Below, piece by piece: positions 1-8,867 of a stretch of 64,000 bases of DNA. The stretch is from Paracoccaceae bacterium (lineage in GTDB: Bacteria; Pseudomonadota; Alphaproteobacteria; Rhodobacterales; Rhodobacteraceae), in NCBI GenBank assembly GCA_958296035.1, contig OY282431.1, forward strand, positions 1,491,001 through 1,555,000, written 5' to 3'. The stretch's first letter is position 1; every line of letters begins with the position of its first letter. Below the pieces are notes generated by a model that was not told where the DNA came from, made no database searches, and saw only the letters and a list, made by a program, of their open reading frames with translations. Position numbers and translations under genes: made by a program.

Positions 1-632
1 CGCGCTGGACTTCCCGCCGGCGCGCGGAAACGAAGTGCCATCGGCACCCGGGAATTGTTGCATTCCTTGAGCCATCCAGACGGTCCGCTCAGTGCGGACG
101 TCGATCGGTTTGTCAGGTACAGAGTGTTGGCAAGCACGGCTGAGTGCAATTCTGTGCAGGAAGCTACACCCGGATCAGGGATCCTGCCCTGGAGATCACT
201 ATTTGCAGGTCTTGCGGTTCTGGAACCCTGGTCACTGCTTTATTCCTCAGAAGTGTCAGATACCCGATGGCGCCAAGGTTCGCCGGTCAGGCAGGCGAGC
301 AACGCCTAGGCACCATCCAACCGAGTTCTCGGGCAAGCGCCTCTCTGGCTATCATGACCTCACACGGTGGCGAGGCGTGGCTGGGCCAGGCAGGACCGTG
401 TTGACGTGACGAATGGCCCCCTGCCGCCAAGAGTGGTTTCCAGATCATTGCTACGCTGCTCGACCTGTCGCTGCGGCCTGGTCTTGTCAGGCAGCTGTTC
501 CTTCTCCGGCTATTGTCAGGCCGTTGCCCCAGCACGGCGGCGACAAGTGAAGCCATCGTCCACAGTCCGGTTTGTTGACCAGTAAAAGTGTTCTGAGGCC
601 CGATACTGTTTGGCCACCGCATAGCTCCTGGT
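1..632. other. gene-free stretch downstream of glnD
   Basis: No reading frame here resembles a protein family I know, and the frames that are open overlap each other on both strands as expected by chance. No tRNA, clear hairpin terminator or mobile element was seen. It is the 3' side of the leftward glnD gene. Confidence 0.6.
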
Positions 633-3479
633 TCATGCCACTGCCTTTCCTGCATGACCCTGTTCAATCGCTTCTCGCAACTTTGTTTCAATCATTTTCT
701 GGCGAGTTTCCGACAAGATCTTCAAGCCAGATCGATCCTTCACATAGAACACATCCACGGCCTGGGATCCGTAGGTGGCAATAACAGCATTCACTATCCC
801 CACATGAGCCTGCAAAAGAGCATTTGCTAGACCGTAGACTAGTCCGGAGCGGTCCCGAGTATCCACTTCGATAATGGTGTAAAACTCTGAACCCTCGTTA
901 TCGAAAGTGATTTCTGTAGGTACCTCGAATAGGGTCGGTGCCTTTCTTGCCAGACGGTTGGACCTCAAGGGAATGGGTTTGCTGAGCTTTTGCTCCAACA
1001 GGTCGGGATTGGAAATGTGCTCCCTGACGCCGTCCTGAATTCGGTCCATGCGCGTTTCTTCATACAGTTTCCCGGAAACATCCTGCAGCCAAAACACCGC
1101 TGTCAAGAATCCATCCCTGGTGGTGTAGTACTTTGCGTCAACGATATTGGCGTTGACAAGGACCATCAGCCCTGCCAGTTCGGCAAACATCTTTCGCGAC
1201 TCACGCATGGCAATGCAAACCTGATTGGCATCTCGTGGGGTATCAAGAAGGAAAGTCACCCGGCCCGGACTATCGCCAATTGTTTCAAGCATTTCGGCAA
1301 ATGCCTTGTGAGTCGTTGTTGACAGGCTTCGCCAATAGGCTGCAGGGTGTCGCTCATACTCTCGTTGTATCTTGTCTGCGGACCAGCCGACCATCTGATT
1401 GGCAAACCGGGCCTTGGCTTCATCGGCGCCAAGTTGAACTTCCAGACTTGAGAGTCCCTCGGTGAGTGCGGCATGTGTCAGACGGTACAGGTCACGGATC
1501 ATCTGTGCCTTCCAGTTGTTCCAGACATTGGGGCCTACTCCCATGATGTCACAAACGGTCAGCACTGTCAGGAGTTTGAGCCTTGTTCGGTTTTCAACAA
1601 GGGTCGCAAAATCCTTGATTGTCTTGGGATCCTGCACATCTCGCTTTTGTGCTGCATCTGACAATTGGAGATGGTGGCGAATCAGCCATACCACCAGTTC
1701 TGTCTCATGCTCATCCAGTCCCAGGCGAGGTCCGAGACGGGCCGCAATTTCGGAACCAACGATCGAGTGGTCGGCCCTTCTGCCCTTGCCAATGTCATGC
1801 ATCAGCAGAGCGGCATAGATTACCCGCCTATTGATACCTTGCTTGACGATGCTTGATACCAGAGGAAGATCTTCCTTGGCTTCGCCGCGTTCCAGCTTGG
1901 CCAGCACGGCTATACTCTGGATGGTATGTTCGTCGACGGTATAGTGGTGGTAATTGTTGTACTGCATCATGGCAACGATATCCCCGAACTCGGGAATAAA
2001 AGCGCCCAACAGGCCGATTTCATTCATGCGCCGCAGTGCCCGCTCCGGGTTGCCGTGGTTCAGCAATAGCTCAAGAAAAATCTCGTTGGCCCTGGGATCG
2101 TTGCGGAACTGATCGTCGACGATATGGAGATTATTGGCCACATGGCGCATGGCATCGGGATGAAGAAGCAGTTCCGTCTCGAGAGCCGTTTGAAACAGAC
2201 GCATGAAATTGAGCGGGTCCTTAATGAACTGCTCTGGAGAACGAATGTTCAATCGTCCCTTCGTCTCGACATATTCCTCCGGCAGCTGAATGGTGAACCG
2301 CAGGCGAGCATGCTTTATCCAGCCAACCAGGCGGGGCTGCTTCTTTACATGCTGCTCCTCCAACTTGGTCAGGAAAATCCGCGTTAGTTCACCAACATCA
2401 GTGGCATAACGGAAGTAGTCCTGCATGAAGTGTTCGACAGCGCGGCGGTCCTTTACATCGAAATATCCCAAGGCCTTTGCAACCTCAAACTGGGCATCAA
2501 AATGCAGGACATCCTGAGGACGATCGGCAAGTGAATGAAGCTCGCACCTGACTGACCACAAGAAGGACTCAGCGCTGATGAATTTCTCGTATTCCTCGAT
2601 GGAAAAGAACTCGAGGTCCATCAGGTCTATGGCATCCGTTACACCGTATAGGTACTTGATGATCCAAAAGAGGGTCTGAATGTCCCGGAGACCTCCCTTG
2701 CCCTCCTTGACGTTTGGTTCAACGACATATCGATTTCCGCCTTGCTTCTTGTATCTGTTTTCGCGCTCCAGGAGTTTTGCTTCAACGAATTCGGGGCCGG
2801 ACCCCTTAAAGAGCTCCTTCCACAGGCGGTCGTTGAGTTTCTGGGCAAGCTGGCTTGAACCCCAAAAGGGACGGCATTCCAGCAAAGCTGTCCGACTCGT
2901 CAGATCTTCCTTGGCTAGCTGCAGACAATCGTTGATGGTTCGGACTGAGTAACCGACTTTCAACTTAAGGTCCCACAGCATGTAGAGTACTACCTCTATG
3001 GTCTTGCCGAACCAATCCCCGCGAGCGTCATCCCCGAGAAATAGAAGATCCACGTCCGAATGTGGCGCCATGGCTCCACGGCCATAACCGCCTACAGCAA
3101 GAACCGCAAAAGGTTCCCTGCATCCGGGTTCGGGGTTCAATCGCCCGACAGCCAGATCAACAATATTGGATACGACCCGATCGGTTAGAAGCGAGTATGA
3201 CTTGATTGCTGACAGCGAGGCGTAGGGATTGATCTTGAATTCGTCGATGCAGGCTTTCCGGATTGCGGCTCGACCACCCTTGATGCGTGCAGCAATTTCG
3301 AGCAAGAACAGGCGACGTAGTTCGCTTTTTTCGATGGTATCGGGAAAGCCGTCGAGAAAGGCGTTCATTGACGCCTGGTCGAAGATATTGGATTCTGAGA
3401 GGATTAAATCTCCCCGGTTTTCCGAGGTCACGTCTTGTGACTCACCGTTGCTGTAGCTGCCGGTCGTATCCATGTCCAT
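633..3479 (-). CDS. glnD: [protein-PII] uridylyltransferase / uridylyl-removing enzyme
   Basis: Bifunctional nitrogen sensor that adds UMP to PII proteins when glutamine is low and removes it when glutamine is high. Seen: a nucleotidyltransferase signature GGYGRGAMAPHSDVDLL (about residues 130-146, with the paired metal-binding aspartates D142 and D144), an HD phosphohydrolase motif LLMHDIGKG in the middle, and two ACT-type glutamine-sensing repeats in the last 200 residues (for example TRDRSGLVYGLANALL). The length of 948 residues is usual for alphaproteobacterial GlnD. The ATG is preceded by AGGAAA. It is transcribed alone, divergent from the allantoinase gene, which fits a nitrogen-control role next to ureide catabolism, although this linkage is inference. 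No frameshift or missing domain was seen. Confidence 0.97.
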   Translation of the reverse strand: MDMDTTGSYSNGESQDVTSENRGDLILSESNIFDQASMNAFLDGFPDTIEKSELRRLFLLEIAARIKGGRAAIRKACIDEFKINPYASLSAIKSYSLLTDRVVSNIVDLAVGRLNPEPGCREPFAVLAVGGYGRGAMAPHSDVDLLFLGDDARGDWFGKTIEVVLYMLWDLKLKVGYSVRTINDCLQLAKEDLTSRTALLECRPFWGSSQLAQKLNDRLWKELFKGSGPEFVEAKLLERENRYKKQGGNRYVVEPNVKEGKGGLRDIQTLFWIIKYLYGVTDAIDLMDLEFFSIEEYEKFISAESFLWSVRCELHSLADRPQDVLHFDAQFEVAKALGYFDVKDRRAVEHFMQDYFRYATDVGELTRIFLTKLEEQHVKKQPRLVGWIKHARLRFTIQLPEEYVETKGRLNIRSPEQFIKDPLNFMRLFQTALETELLLHPDAMRHVANNLHIVDDQFRNDPRANEIFLELLLNHGNPERALRRMNEIGLLGAFIPEFGDIVAMMQYNNYHHYTVDEHTIQSIAVLAKLERGEAKEDLPLVSSIVKQGINRRVIYAALLMHDIGKGRRADHSIVGSEIAARLGPRLGLDEHETELVVWLIRHHLQLSDAAQKRDVQDPKTIKDFATLVENRTRLKLLTVLTVCDIMGVGPNVWNNWKAQMIRDLYRLTHAALTEGLSSLEVQLGADEAKARFANQMVGWSADKIQREYERHPAAYWRSLSTTTHKAFAEMLETIGDSPGRVTFLLDTPRDANQVCIAMRESRKMFAELAGLMVLVNANIVDAKYYTTRDGFLTAVFWLQDVSGKLYEETRMDRIQDGVREHISNPDLLEQKLSKPIPLRSNRLARKAPTLFEVPTEITFDNEGSEFYTIIEVDTRDRSGLVYGLANALLQAHVGIVNAVIATYGSQAVDVFYVKDRSGLKILSETRQKMIETKLREAIEQGHAGKAVA

Positions 3480-4083
3480 TGCTTTTACGTTTCCTTTTTG
3501 CTGGCAATGGTATTGTGGTCAGGACGCCCCCGTAACGATGCAGTCAGCCGTTCTCGTACCATTGCTCGACAAGTGCTTTATTTCGTAGAACCATTTAACG
3601 ACTGCAGACATCCAAACGCACAGCAGCACTATACTTTCGCTTGCAGTCATTGTTAACCGTTTGCCAGCGACGTACGTTCAGGACCTGAAGACTGCGTGCC
3701 AGCAAGGCAGGGATTTGTGGTTGTGCCTCCGTCAGGCAGGAGAGCAAGGGAGTTCAGAAGGCTGGAGAAATAGGGTATTCTGAAGCGAAAGTGGATTGAA
3801 CTCTTGTGGCCGCAGCCATTGACCGGATTGTGATTACCGGCGGTCAGTCGGGCTCACTGGCTAGTTCGTTCCGAGCCCGCGAAACTGGGGCATACGCCAT
3901 GAAGGCCAGTATTCCCGACACTGGAGGTATGGTCCGGAACAACGGACGATCTCCTCGTGGCCCAACTATCGCGGTTGTACGACTGTTGCCGGCAGGACAG
4001 GGAATACCAGAATAGGCCGGAAGGTACTATGTGAGCCTCCTACCGCCGCTGGCAGAGACACAACAATTGGAGAGATGTCACGC
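3480..4083. other. divergent intergenic region glnD / puuE-uraD
   Basis: About 600 bases between two divergent genes, presumably holding both promoters. I see no convincing gene and no sigma-54 (GG-N10-GC) element that I would defend. Confidence 0.45.
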
Positions 4084-5514
4084 ATGAACCAGAAATACGA
4101 ACGGGATATGCACGGTTATGGTTCCCTTTCGCCTCATCCTAGATGGCCCGGAGACGCCAGAATAGCTGTACAGTTTGTTGTGAACTACGAAGAAGGAGGG
4201 GAGAACTGCCTTCTTCACGGTGATCAGGCTTCGGAAGCGTTTCTATCGGAAATCATTGGCGCGGAACCCTGGACCGGTCAGCGGCACTGGAACATGGAGA
4301 GCATCTACGAGTACGGCGCAAGAGCAGGCTTTTGGCGCCTGCATCGCCTGCTAACCGCGCGTGAAGTTCCTGTTACTGTGTTTGGCATAGCCACGGCATT
4401 GGCGAGATCGCCCGAACAGACGGCGGCCATGATCAGGGCGGGCTGGGAAATCGCCAGCCACGGACTAAAATGGATAGAATACAGGACTTTCTCGGAATGC
4501 AAGGAACGGGCCCACATGAAACATGCCGTTGCCCTGCACACCGAAATCACGGGAAGCAGACCGCTCGGATGGTATACAGGGCGTTGCTCCATGAACACAG
4601 TCAGGCTGGCGGCAGAATTCGGCGGCTTTGACTACGTGGCTGATTCCTATGCGGACGACCTGCCTTATTGGAGGACATTCGACTGTGGTTCGCAGTTGAT
4701 TGTTCCCTACACGTTAGATGCAAATGATATGCGCTTTGCCACTGCTCAAGGCTTCAATTCAGGAGCACAATTCTTCCAGTACCTGAAAGACAGTTTTGAT
4801 TTCCTGTACGAGGAAGGCAGGGCCGGTTCGCCAAAGATGATGTCGGTGGGATTGCATTGCCGACTAGCGGGACGGCCGGGCAGGGCGCAAGCGGTTGCCC
4901 GCTTTGTCGACTACATCAAGTCGCATGAAAAGGTCTGGTTAGCGCGTAGAATCGACATCGCCAACCACTGGAAGCACGAAATAGGGCAGACATGCCCGCG
5001 GTTCAGTCCAACGCAGATGTCCAGGAAACAATTTGTCGATACATTTGGTGGTGTATTCGAGCATTCGCCCTGGGTCGCCGAACAAGCGTTTCTGCTCGAA
5101 ACAAGCGCTGGACATGATTCTGCAGCAGGACTCCACAACTTGCTTTGCCGGGCCTTCCGGTCGGCAACGAGCCAGAAGCGGATGGAAGTAGTTCGGGCCC
5201 ATCCAGACCTTGCTGGAAAGCTTGCACGCAGCCGGAGGCTGACCCGGGCATCTGAAACAGAGCAGGCATCTGCCGGTCTGGACGCTTTAACAGAAGAGGA
5301 GCAGGTCAGGTTCGAAGATCTCAACGCCCGGTATACGGGAAAGTTCGGTTTTCCCTTTATCATTGCTGTCAAGGATCATACCAAGGCTACCATACTTGAG
5401 GCCTTTCTGGAGCGGCTTGAGAATCCGGCGTCTCAGGAACTTGAGGAAGCTTGCCGGCAGGTCGAGCGTATCGCCCGCATTCGTGTCGATGACATTTTTG
5501 TGCAGAGCCGATAG
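4084..5514 (+). CDS. puuE-uraD: fused allantoinase (PuuE type) - OHCU decarboxylase (UraD)
   Basis: Two steps of urate breakdown on one chain. Residues about 10-300 are a polysaccharide-deacetylase-fold allantoinase (PuuE type, opening allantoin to allantoate), with SHGLKWIEY and VGLHCRLAGRPGRA as conserved stretches. Residues about 315-470 are 2-oxo-4-hydroxy-4-carboxy-5-ureidoimidazoline decarboxylase, with VDTFGGVFEHSPWVAEQA and the catalytic RAHPDLAGK segment. Such fusions are known in proteobacteria. An ATG nine bases upstream (4075) is in frame, but the Shine-Dalgarno GGAGAG at 4069-4074 touches it and sits nine bases from the ATG at 4084, so I chose 4084 (476 residues). Urate oxidase and HIU hydrolase are not in this window. 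The product feeds the ureidoglycine and ureidoglycolate enzymes downstream. Confidence 0.93.
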   Translation: MNQKYERDMHGYGSLSPHPRWPGDARIAVQFVVNYEEGGENCLLHGDQASEAFLSEIIGAEPWTGQRHWNMESIYEYGARAGFWRLHRLLTAREVPVTVFGIATALARSPEQTAAMIRAGWEIASHGLKWIEYRTFSECKERAHMKHAVALHTEITGSRPLGWYTGRCSMNTVRLAAEFGGFDYVADSYADDLPYWRTFDCGSQLIVPYTLDANDMRFATAQGFNSGAQFFQYLKDSFDFLYEEGRAGSPKMMSVGLHCRLAGRPGRAQAVARFVDYIKSHEKVWLARRIDIANHWKHEIGQTCPRFSPTQMSRKQFVDTFGGVFEHSPWVAEQAFLLETSAGHDSAAGLHNLLCRAFRSATSQKRMEVVRAHPDLAGKLARSRRLTRASETEQASAGLDALTEEEQVRFEDLNARYTGKFGFPFIIAVKDHTKATILEAFLERLENPASQELEEACRQVERIARIRVDDIFVQSR

Positions 5515-5610
5515 CGATCTGTATTATTGAAACAGAACGCTAGCCCGGTGGCAGGCCCGATGGTCGTTCAGATGCGGACCGAATGGCAACGGTTTCTCAG
5601 AAATCGGCGA

Positions 5611-6276
5611 TTATTGCCTCGGGATTTCAAAAAGCTGCAGCTCACCCTCCCGTACAAGTGTGGCTGTGCCGACATTCGACGGAACAAGCAATACACTCTG
5701 TGCTGCCTCCAGCCTTATCGTCGAGCCTTTATAGGCAGGAACTGGAACGCCGTTGATGAAAGCCTCGCTGGAAATTAGCCTGATTGGGGTCTGGCTGTTG
5801 TTAATGACCCTTATCGCCATCCTTGAGGTCGCAAGATCAACGGTTTGGTCAAACTCGTCGTTCATCCTCCTGACCAGGGTCACGTACTTGTCCCTGTCGA
5901 GATGAATTCTCACCAGGATTGTGTCTTCGTGCGGTATTGAGGTCACACCCAACAGCGCATTGGAAATGTCCAAATCCTTCGAATAGGGCATGTCAAAGTT
6001 CACGTAAAGAAAGGAATCTGTTCCTTCAATCTGGCAACCACTCGCTTCCACGTCAGCAACTATGTCCTGCATGATTGCCAGGACCCTGGCTGCGAAGTCG
6101 TCACACACTTTCAACCCTGGAATCTGGAAGCCAGTTCGGACCGGTGTCGTAGAACCAATTGCGCCCAAGGCAGTGCTTTGAATGGTCGAGTAGTGAAGTT
6201 CCGCAGACATGTTCATCTTGCATGCTGCTAGAAGAAGCATCGAAGCCAATGCGATTTGGCAGGCCAGGGTCTTCAG
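5611..6276 (-). CDS. putative lipoprotein, unknown function
   Basis: I do not recognise this family. The frame is open over about 220 codons. If translation begins at the CTG at 6276-6274, which has GGGAG eight bases upstream, the protein starts with K-T-L, a hydrophobic run, and the lipobox LLAAC (cysteine about residue 19), a classical type II signal peptide. A TTG at 6249 would give a leader too short for export, and the first ATG (6240) comes even later. The mature part is mostly beta-like with few cysteines and a C-terminal segment (SVLLVPSNVGTATLV) of alternating hydrophobic residues. It lies reversed between two ureide genes and converges with puuE-uraD, so a link to that pathway is only positional. 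Confidence 0.55.
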   Translation of the reverse strand: MKTLACQIALASMLLLAACKMNMSAELHYSTIQSTALGAIGSTTPVRTGFQIPGLKVCDDFAARVLAIMQDIVADVEASGCQIEGTDSFLYVNFDMPYSKDLDISNALLGVTSIPHEDTILVRIHLDRDKYVTLVRRMNDEFDQTVDLATSRMAIRVINNSQTPIRLISSEAFINGVPVPAYKGSTIRLEAAQSVLLVPSNVGTATLVREGELQLFEIPRQ

Positions 6277-6803
6277 GTTGGAAACTCCCAGTCAGAACAT
6301 CGCCGTTCTAGTCAACGACAGGAAAATCGCCATGCTAACCGCGGCGGGGCTGCCATGAACAGCTCCCGGGGATGACGCGCTGTTGACCTGTGTGCCGGAA
6401 GAAGATTCTTCCGGACAGATCCACACCGACCAGTTCAATAGGCTTCCAATCCCGGTACGTCGAGCAATCCATTCATTTCTGTCTGCCCCGGTCACCACGC
6501 AGCAGTGAGAAAGCAGGTGCAGCGTCGCGGGAAGTCGCGGCAGAAATGTTGTCAACTCTTGTAACTTGTTCAGGACTGAAACCTCTAGTCAACTATCTGG
6601 CGGCTGGCGTGGCAAGGCACGATACAAACGGCCCTTGACGCGCCGCGATCTCATCCAAGACAGAATTTCTATCGCTCCCCGGTCGCAAAACACTTTGGTG
6701 GGGCCACAGAACCTCCGGTCCCGGCATTGATCGTAATAGCTGGCTGGCGTATTGCTGCGGCTCAGTCATTGTCAGTATCGCGATCTCATTTAGATGAAAC
6801 CTC
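6277..6803. other. gene-free stretch upstream of the ureidoglycine gene
   Basis: About 525 bases between divergent genes. No supported frame, RNA or repeat was seen. It presumably contains the promoter of the 6804-8146 gene pair. Confidence 0.45.
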
Positions 6804-7652
6804 ATGCAGGATAAACTGTTCGCAAATCCACCGGGGGGCATACCGGGTCAGGACCAGATAATCGGAAAGCGTGCTTCGTTCTCCCACTGCTACGCAATTA
6901 TACCCGCGTCTTCACTACGCGATTGTGTTACAAGCAGATTGCCAGGCTGGGAAAAATCCAGAATGTGGGTGCTGGCCCGACCGCTTTCCGGATTTGCAGA
7001 AACCTTTTCACACTACATAGTAGAAGTTGAAGGGGGTGGAGGGAGCGACCGGCCGGAATACATGGACGGCGTCGAGTCGGTGTTGTTTGTTGCCTCCGGT
7101 GCTCTCGATCTCAAATACAATACGGCGCACGCCAAACTGACACCTGGTTCTTACGTCTATCTGGCTGCCAATGAAGCCTGGTGTATCAGGAACCTATGGA
7201 CCGGAACAGCCACGTTCCACTGGATTAGAAAGAATTACGAAGCCGTCAGGGGAGTCCGTGCTCCGGAGTCGTTTGTCTTAAGCGAGGCGGATGTTCAGCC
7301 GGAAGCGATGCCGGGGACTCGTGGAAACTGGACAACGACGCGTTTCGTTAATCCCGATGACGTGTCGCATGATATGCACGTCAATATTGTGACCTTGCAA
7401 CCGGGTGCCAGGATTCCATTCGCTGAAATGCATGTGATGGAACACGGGGTGTATGTGTTGGAAGGAAGAGCACTCTATCTCCTCAACCAGGATTGGGTCG
7501 AAGTAGAGCAAGGCGATTATATGTGGTTGCGTGCTTTCTGCCCCCAGGCATGTATTGCAGGTGGACCCGGACCATTCCGGTATCTGCTGTACAAGGACGT
7601 CAATCGACATGCCTCGTTCGAAGCAGGACCTGGTCGCCGGCGCCGTCCATGA
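6804..7652 (+). CDS. allE: (S)-ureidoglycine aminohydrolase
   Basis: Bicupin enzyme converting (S)-ureidoglycine to (S)-ureidoglycolate and ammonia with Mn2+. The two cupin halves are visible: an N-terminal one around VESVLFVASGALDLKY and GSYVYLAANEAW, and a C-terminal one with FAEMHVMEHGVYVLEGRA, which supplies the metal-binding His and Glu residues, ending in the family-typical YLLYKDVNRH. The length of 282 residues is slightly above the usual 260 because of a longer N-terminus; an internal start cannot be excluded. Its stop overlaps the ATG of the next gene (ATGA), so the two are translationally coupled and catalyse consecutive reactions. Confidence 0.93.
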   Translation: MQDKLFANPPGGIPGQDQIIGKRASFSHCYAIIPASSLRDCVTSRLPGWEKSRMWVLARPLSGFAETFSHYIVEVEGGGGSDRPEYMDGVESVLFVASGALDLKYNTAHAKLTPGSYVYLAANEAWCIRNLWTGTATFHWIRKNYEAVRGVRAPESFVLSEADVQPEAMPGTRGNWTTTRFVNPDDVSHDMHVNIVTLQPGARIPFAEMHVMEHGVYVLEGRALYLLNQDWVEVEQGDYMWLRAFCPQACIAGGPGPFRYLLYKDVNRHASFEAGPGRRRRP

Positions 7653-8146
7653 GATCCATTGAAATCGAAAATCTTGATGCCAACGCGTTCGACACATTCG
7701 GTAACGTCATTGACTTCAGGCTTTCTTCACCGAGAGTGATCAATCAGGGCATGTGTCTGCGGTTCAGCGATCTAGCTGAACTTGGCCACGATCCCTCAGG
7801 ACGGCTGGGCGTGAGCCTTTTCAAGGCTCGGCTGCATCAACTCCCGTATGTATTCAAAATGGTTGAGCGCCATCCATTGGGGCCGCAAACATTCTTGCCA
7901 CTCGATGGAGAGCCGTTCCTTGTGATCGTGGATGAAGACATGGGTGGTCAACCCCGCGGCCATCCGAGAGCCTTCCTAACAGACCGATATCAAGGCATTA
8001 ACTTTCGCAGAGGAACCTGGCACGGTGTGCTAACGCCGTTATACGGGTCAGGTCTATTCGCGGTTATTGACTGGATTGGGGTGGCCAGCAATGTCGATGA
8101 GTTCTGGTGGCCAGAGCCGTGGATTGTCGGTCAAGACAGCATTTAG
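7649..8146 (+). CDS. allA: ureidoglycolate lyase
   Basis: Releases urea and glyoxylate from ureidoglycolate, the last step of the ureide route. The 165-residue protein has the compact cupin-like fold typical of AllA, with conserved segments such as YRGINFRRGTWHGVLTP-like sequence (here YQGINFRRGTWHGVLTP) and QTFLPLDGEPFLVIV. The frame is open further upstream inside allE, but the ATG at 7649 overlapping the allE stop is the natural start. Glyoxylate produced here could be handled by the glyoxylate/hydroxypyruvate-reductase-like protein at 47.0 kb, but that is speculation. Confidence 0.93.
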   Translation: MRSIEIENLDANAFDTFGNVIDFRLSSPRVINQGMCLRFSDLAELGHDPSGRLGVSLFKARLHQLPYVFKMVERHPLGPQTFLPLDGEPFLVIVDEDMGGQPRGHPRAFLTDRYQGINFRRGTWHGVLTPLYGSGLFAVIDWIGVASNVDEFWWPEPWIVGQDSI

Positions 8147-8243
8147 GTTTTCCAGGCACGCCTACAACAGACTTTCATCCGGGTACATTGCCAGCACAAG
8201 CAGTTATCAGATGAATGTCACCCCACGGCCCCCATGTGAAGCA

Positions 8244-8801
8244 CTACGTGGCAGATAGGGGGCGTCCGTCCGTGTGCGCAATCCATTCGTCAAGAGCTAT
8301 GTCGGCATCTGCACACGCACGCACCGTGATCTTCCCGGCTACGATAGCATCCTGGAGGGCATCGTGATGCTGAAATTCGATACGCTGCCAACCAGCCAGC
8401 GCCGCGAGTGAAAAGCTCTTGCCCCGGCGCCGCTTTTGCCATGCAAAGCGGGCAATCGCACAACTGTCCAGCCACACGGTTTGCAAAGGCGGAAGGTCTA
8501 GCCTTAGCATGGCACCGGACAATACGTCCCGGTCAAAGAATTTGTGACTGACAACGATCTGGTTGTCGAGCCATGCCCGCAATTCGCCATGTATATCAGC
8601 CAGGGATGGCATGCCCAGGATCATGGCGTCGGAAATGCCATGTATGGCGACGTTGACAGGAGAGAATTCGCATCCCGGGTCAAGGAGGTGCGACCATGTC
8701 TCCATGACGCAGCCGTTGCGAAAGTAGGCAATGCCTATCTGGCAGATTCCCGTGTTAGCACTATTGGCGGTCTCGATATCCAGCGCATAGAATGGCTGCA
8801 T
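8244..8801 (-). CDS. 3'-5' exonuclease, DEDDh family (RNase T / epsilon-like)
   Basis: A small single-domain exonuclease of the DnaQ superfamily. Seen: Exo I motif FYALDIETAN (aspartate and glutamate at residues 8 and 10), an Exo II region around VVSHKFFDRDVL, and Exo III as HHDALQDA near residue 147, giving the DEDDh set. The 185-residue length fits stand-alone epsilon-like exonucleases rather than the polymerase III subunit, which carries an additional C-terminal tail. Its substrate (DNA or RNA) cannot be told. It converges with allA and lies 66 bases downstream of the ybbP-type permease gene on the same strand, so it may be at the end of that operon. Confidence 0.85.
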   Translation of the reverse strand: MQPFYALDIETANSANTGICQIGIAYFRNGCVMETWSHLLDPGCEFSPVNVAIHGISDAMILGMPSLADIHGELRAWLDNQIVVSHKFFDRDVLSGAMLRLDLPPLQTVWLDSCAIARFAWQKRRRGKSFSLAALAGWQRIEFQHHDALQDAIVAGKITVRACADADIALDEWIAHTDGRPLSAT

Positions 8802-8867
8802 GAATCAGGCTCGCAGTCTTCGATCCGGCCTTTGGGTCAGCAACTGCCGGGTTGGTCGGAAGAAGGA

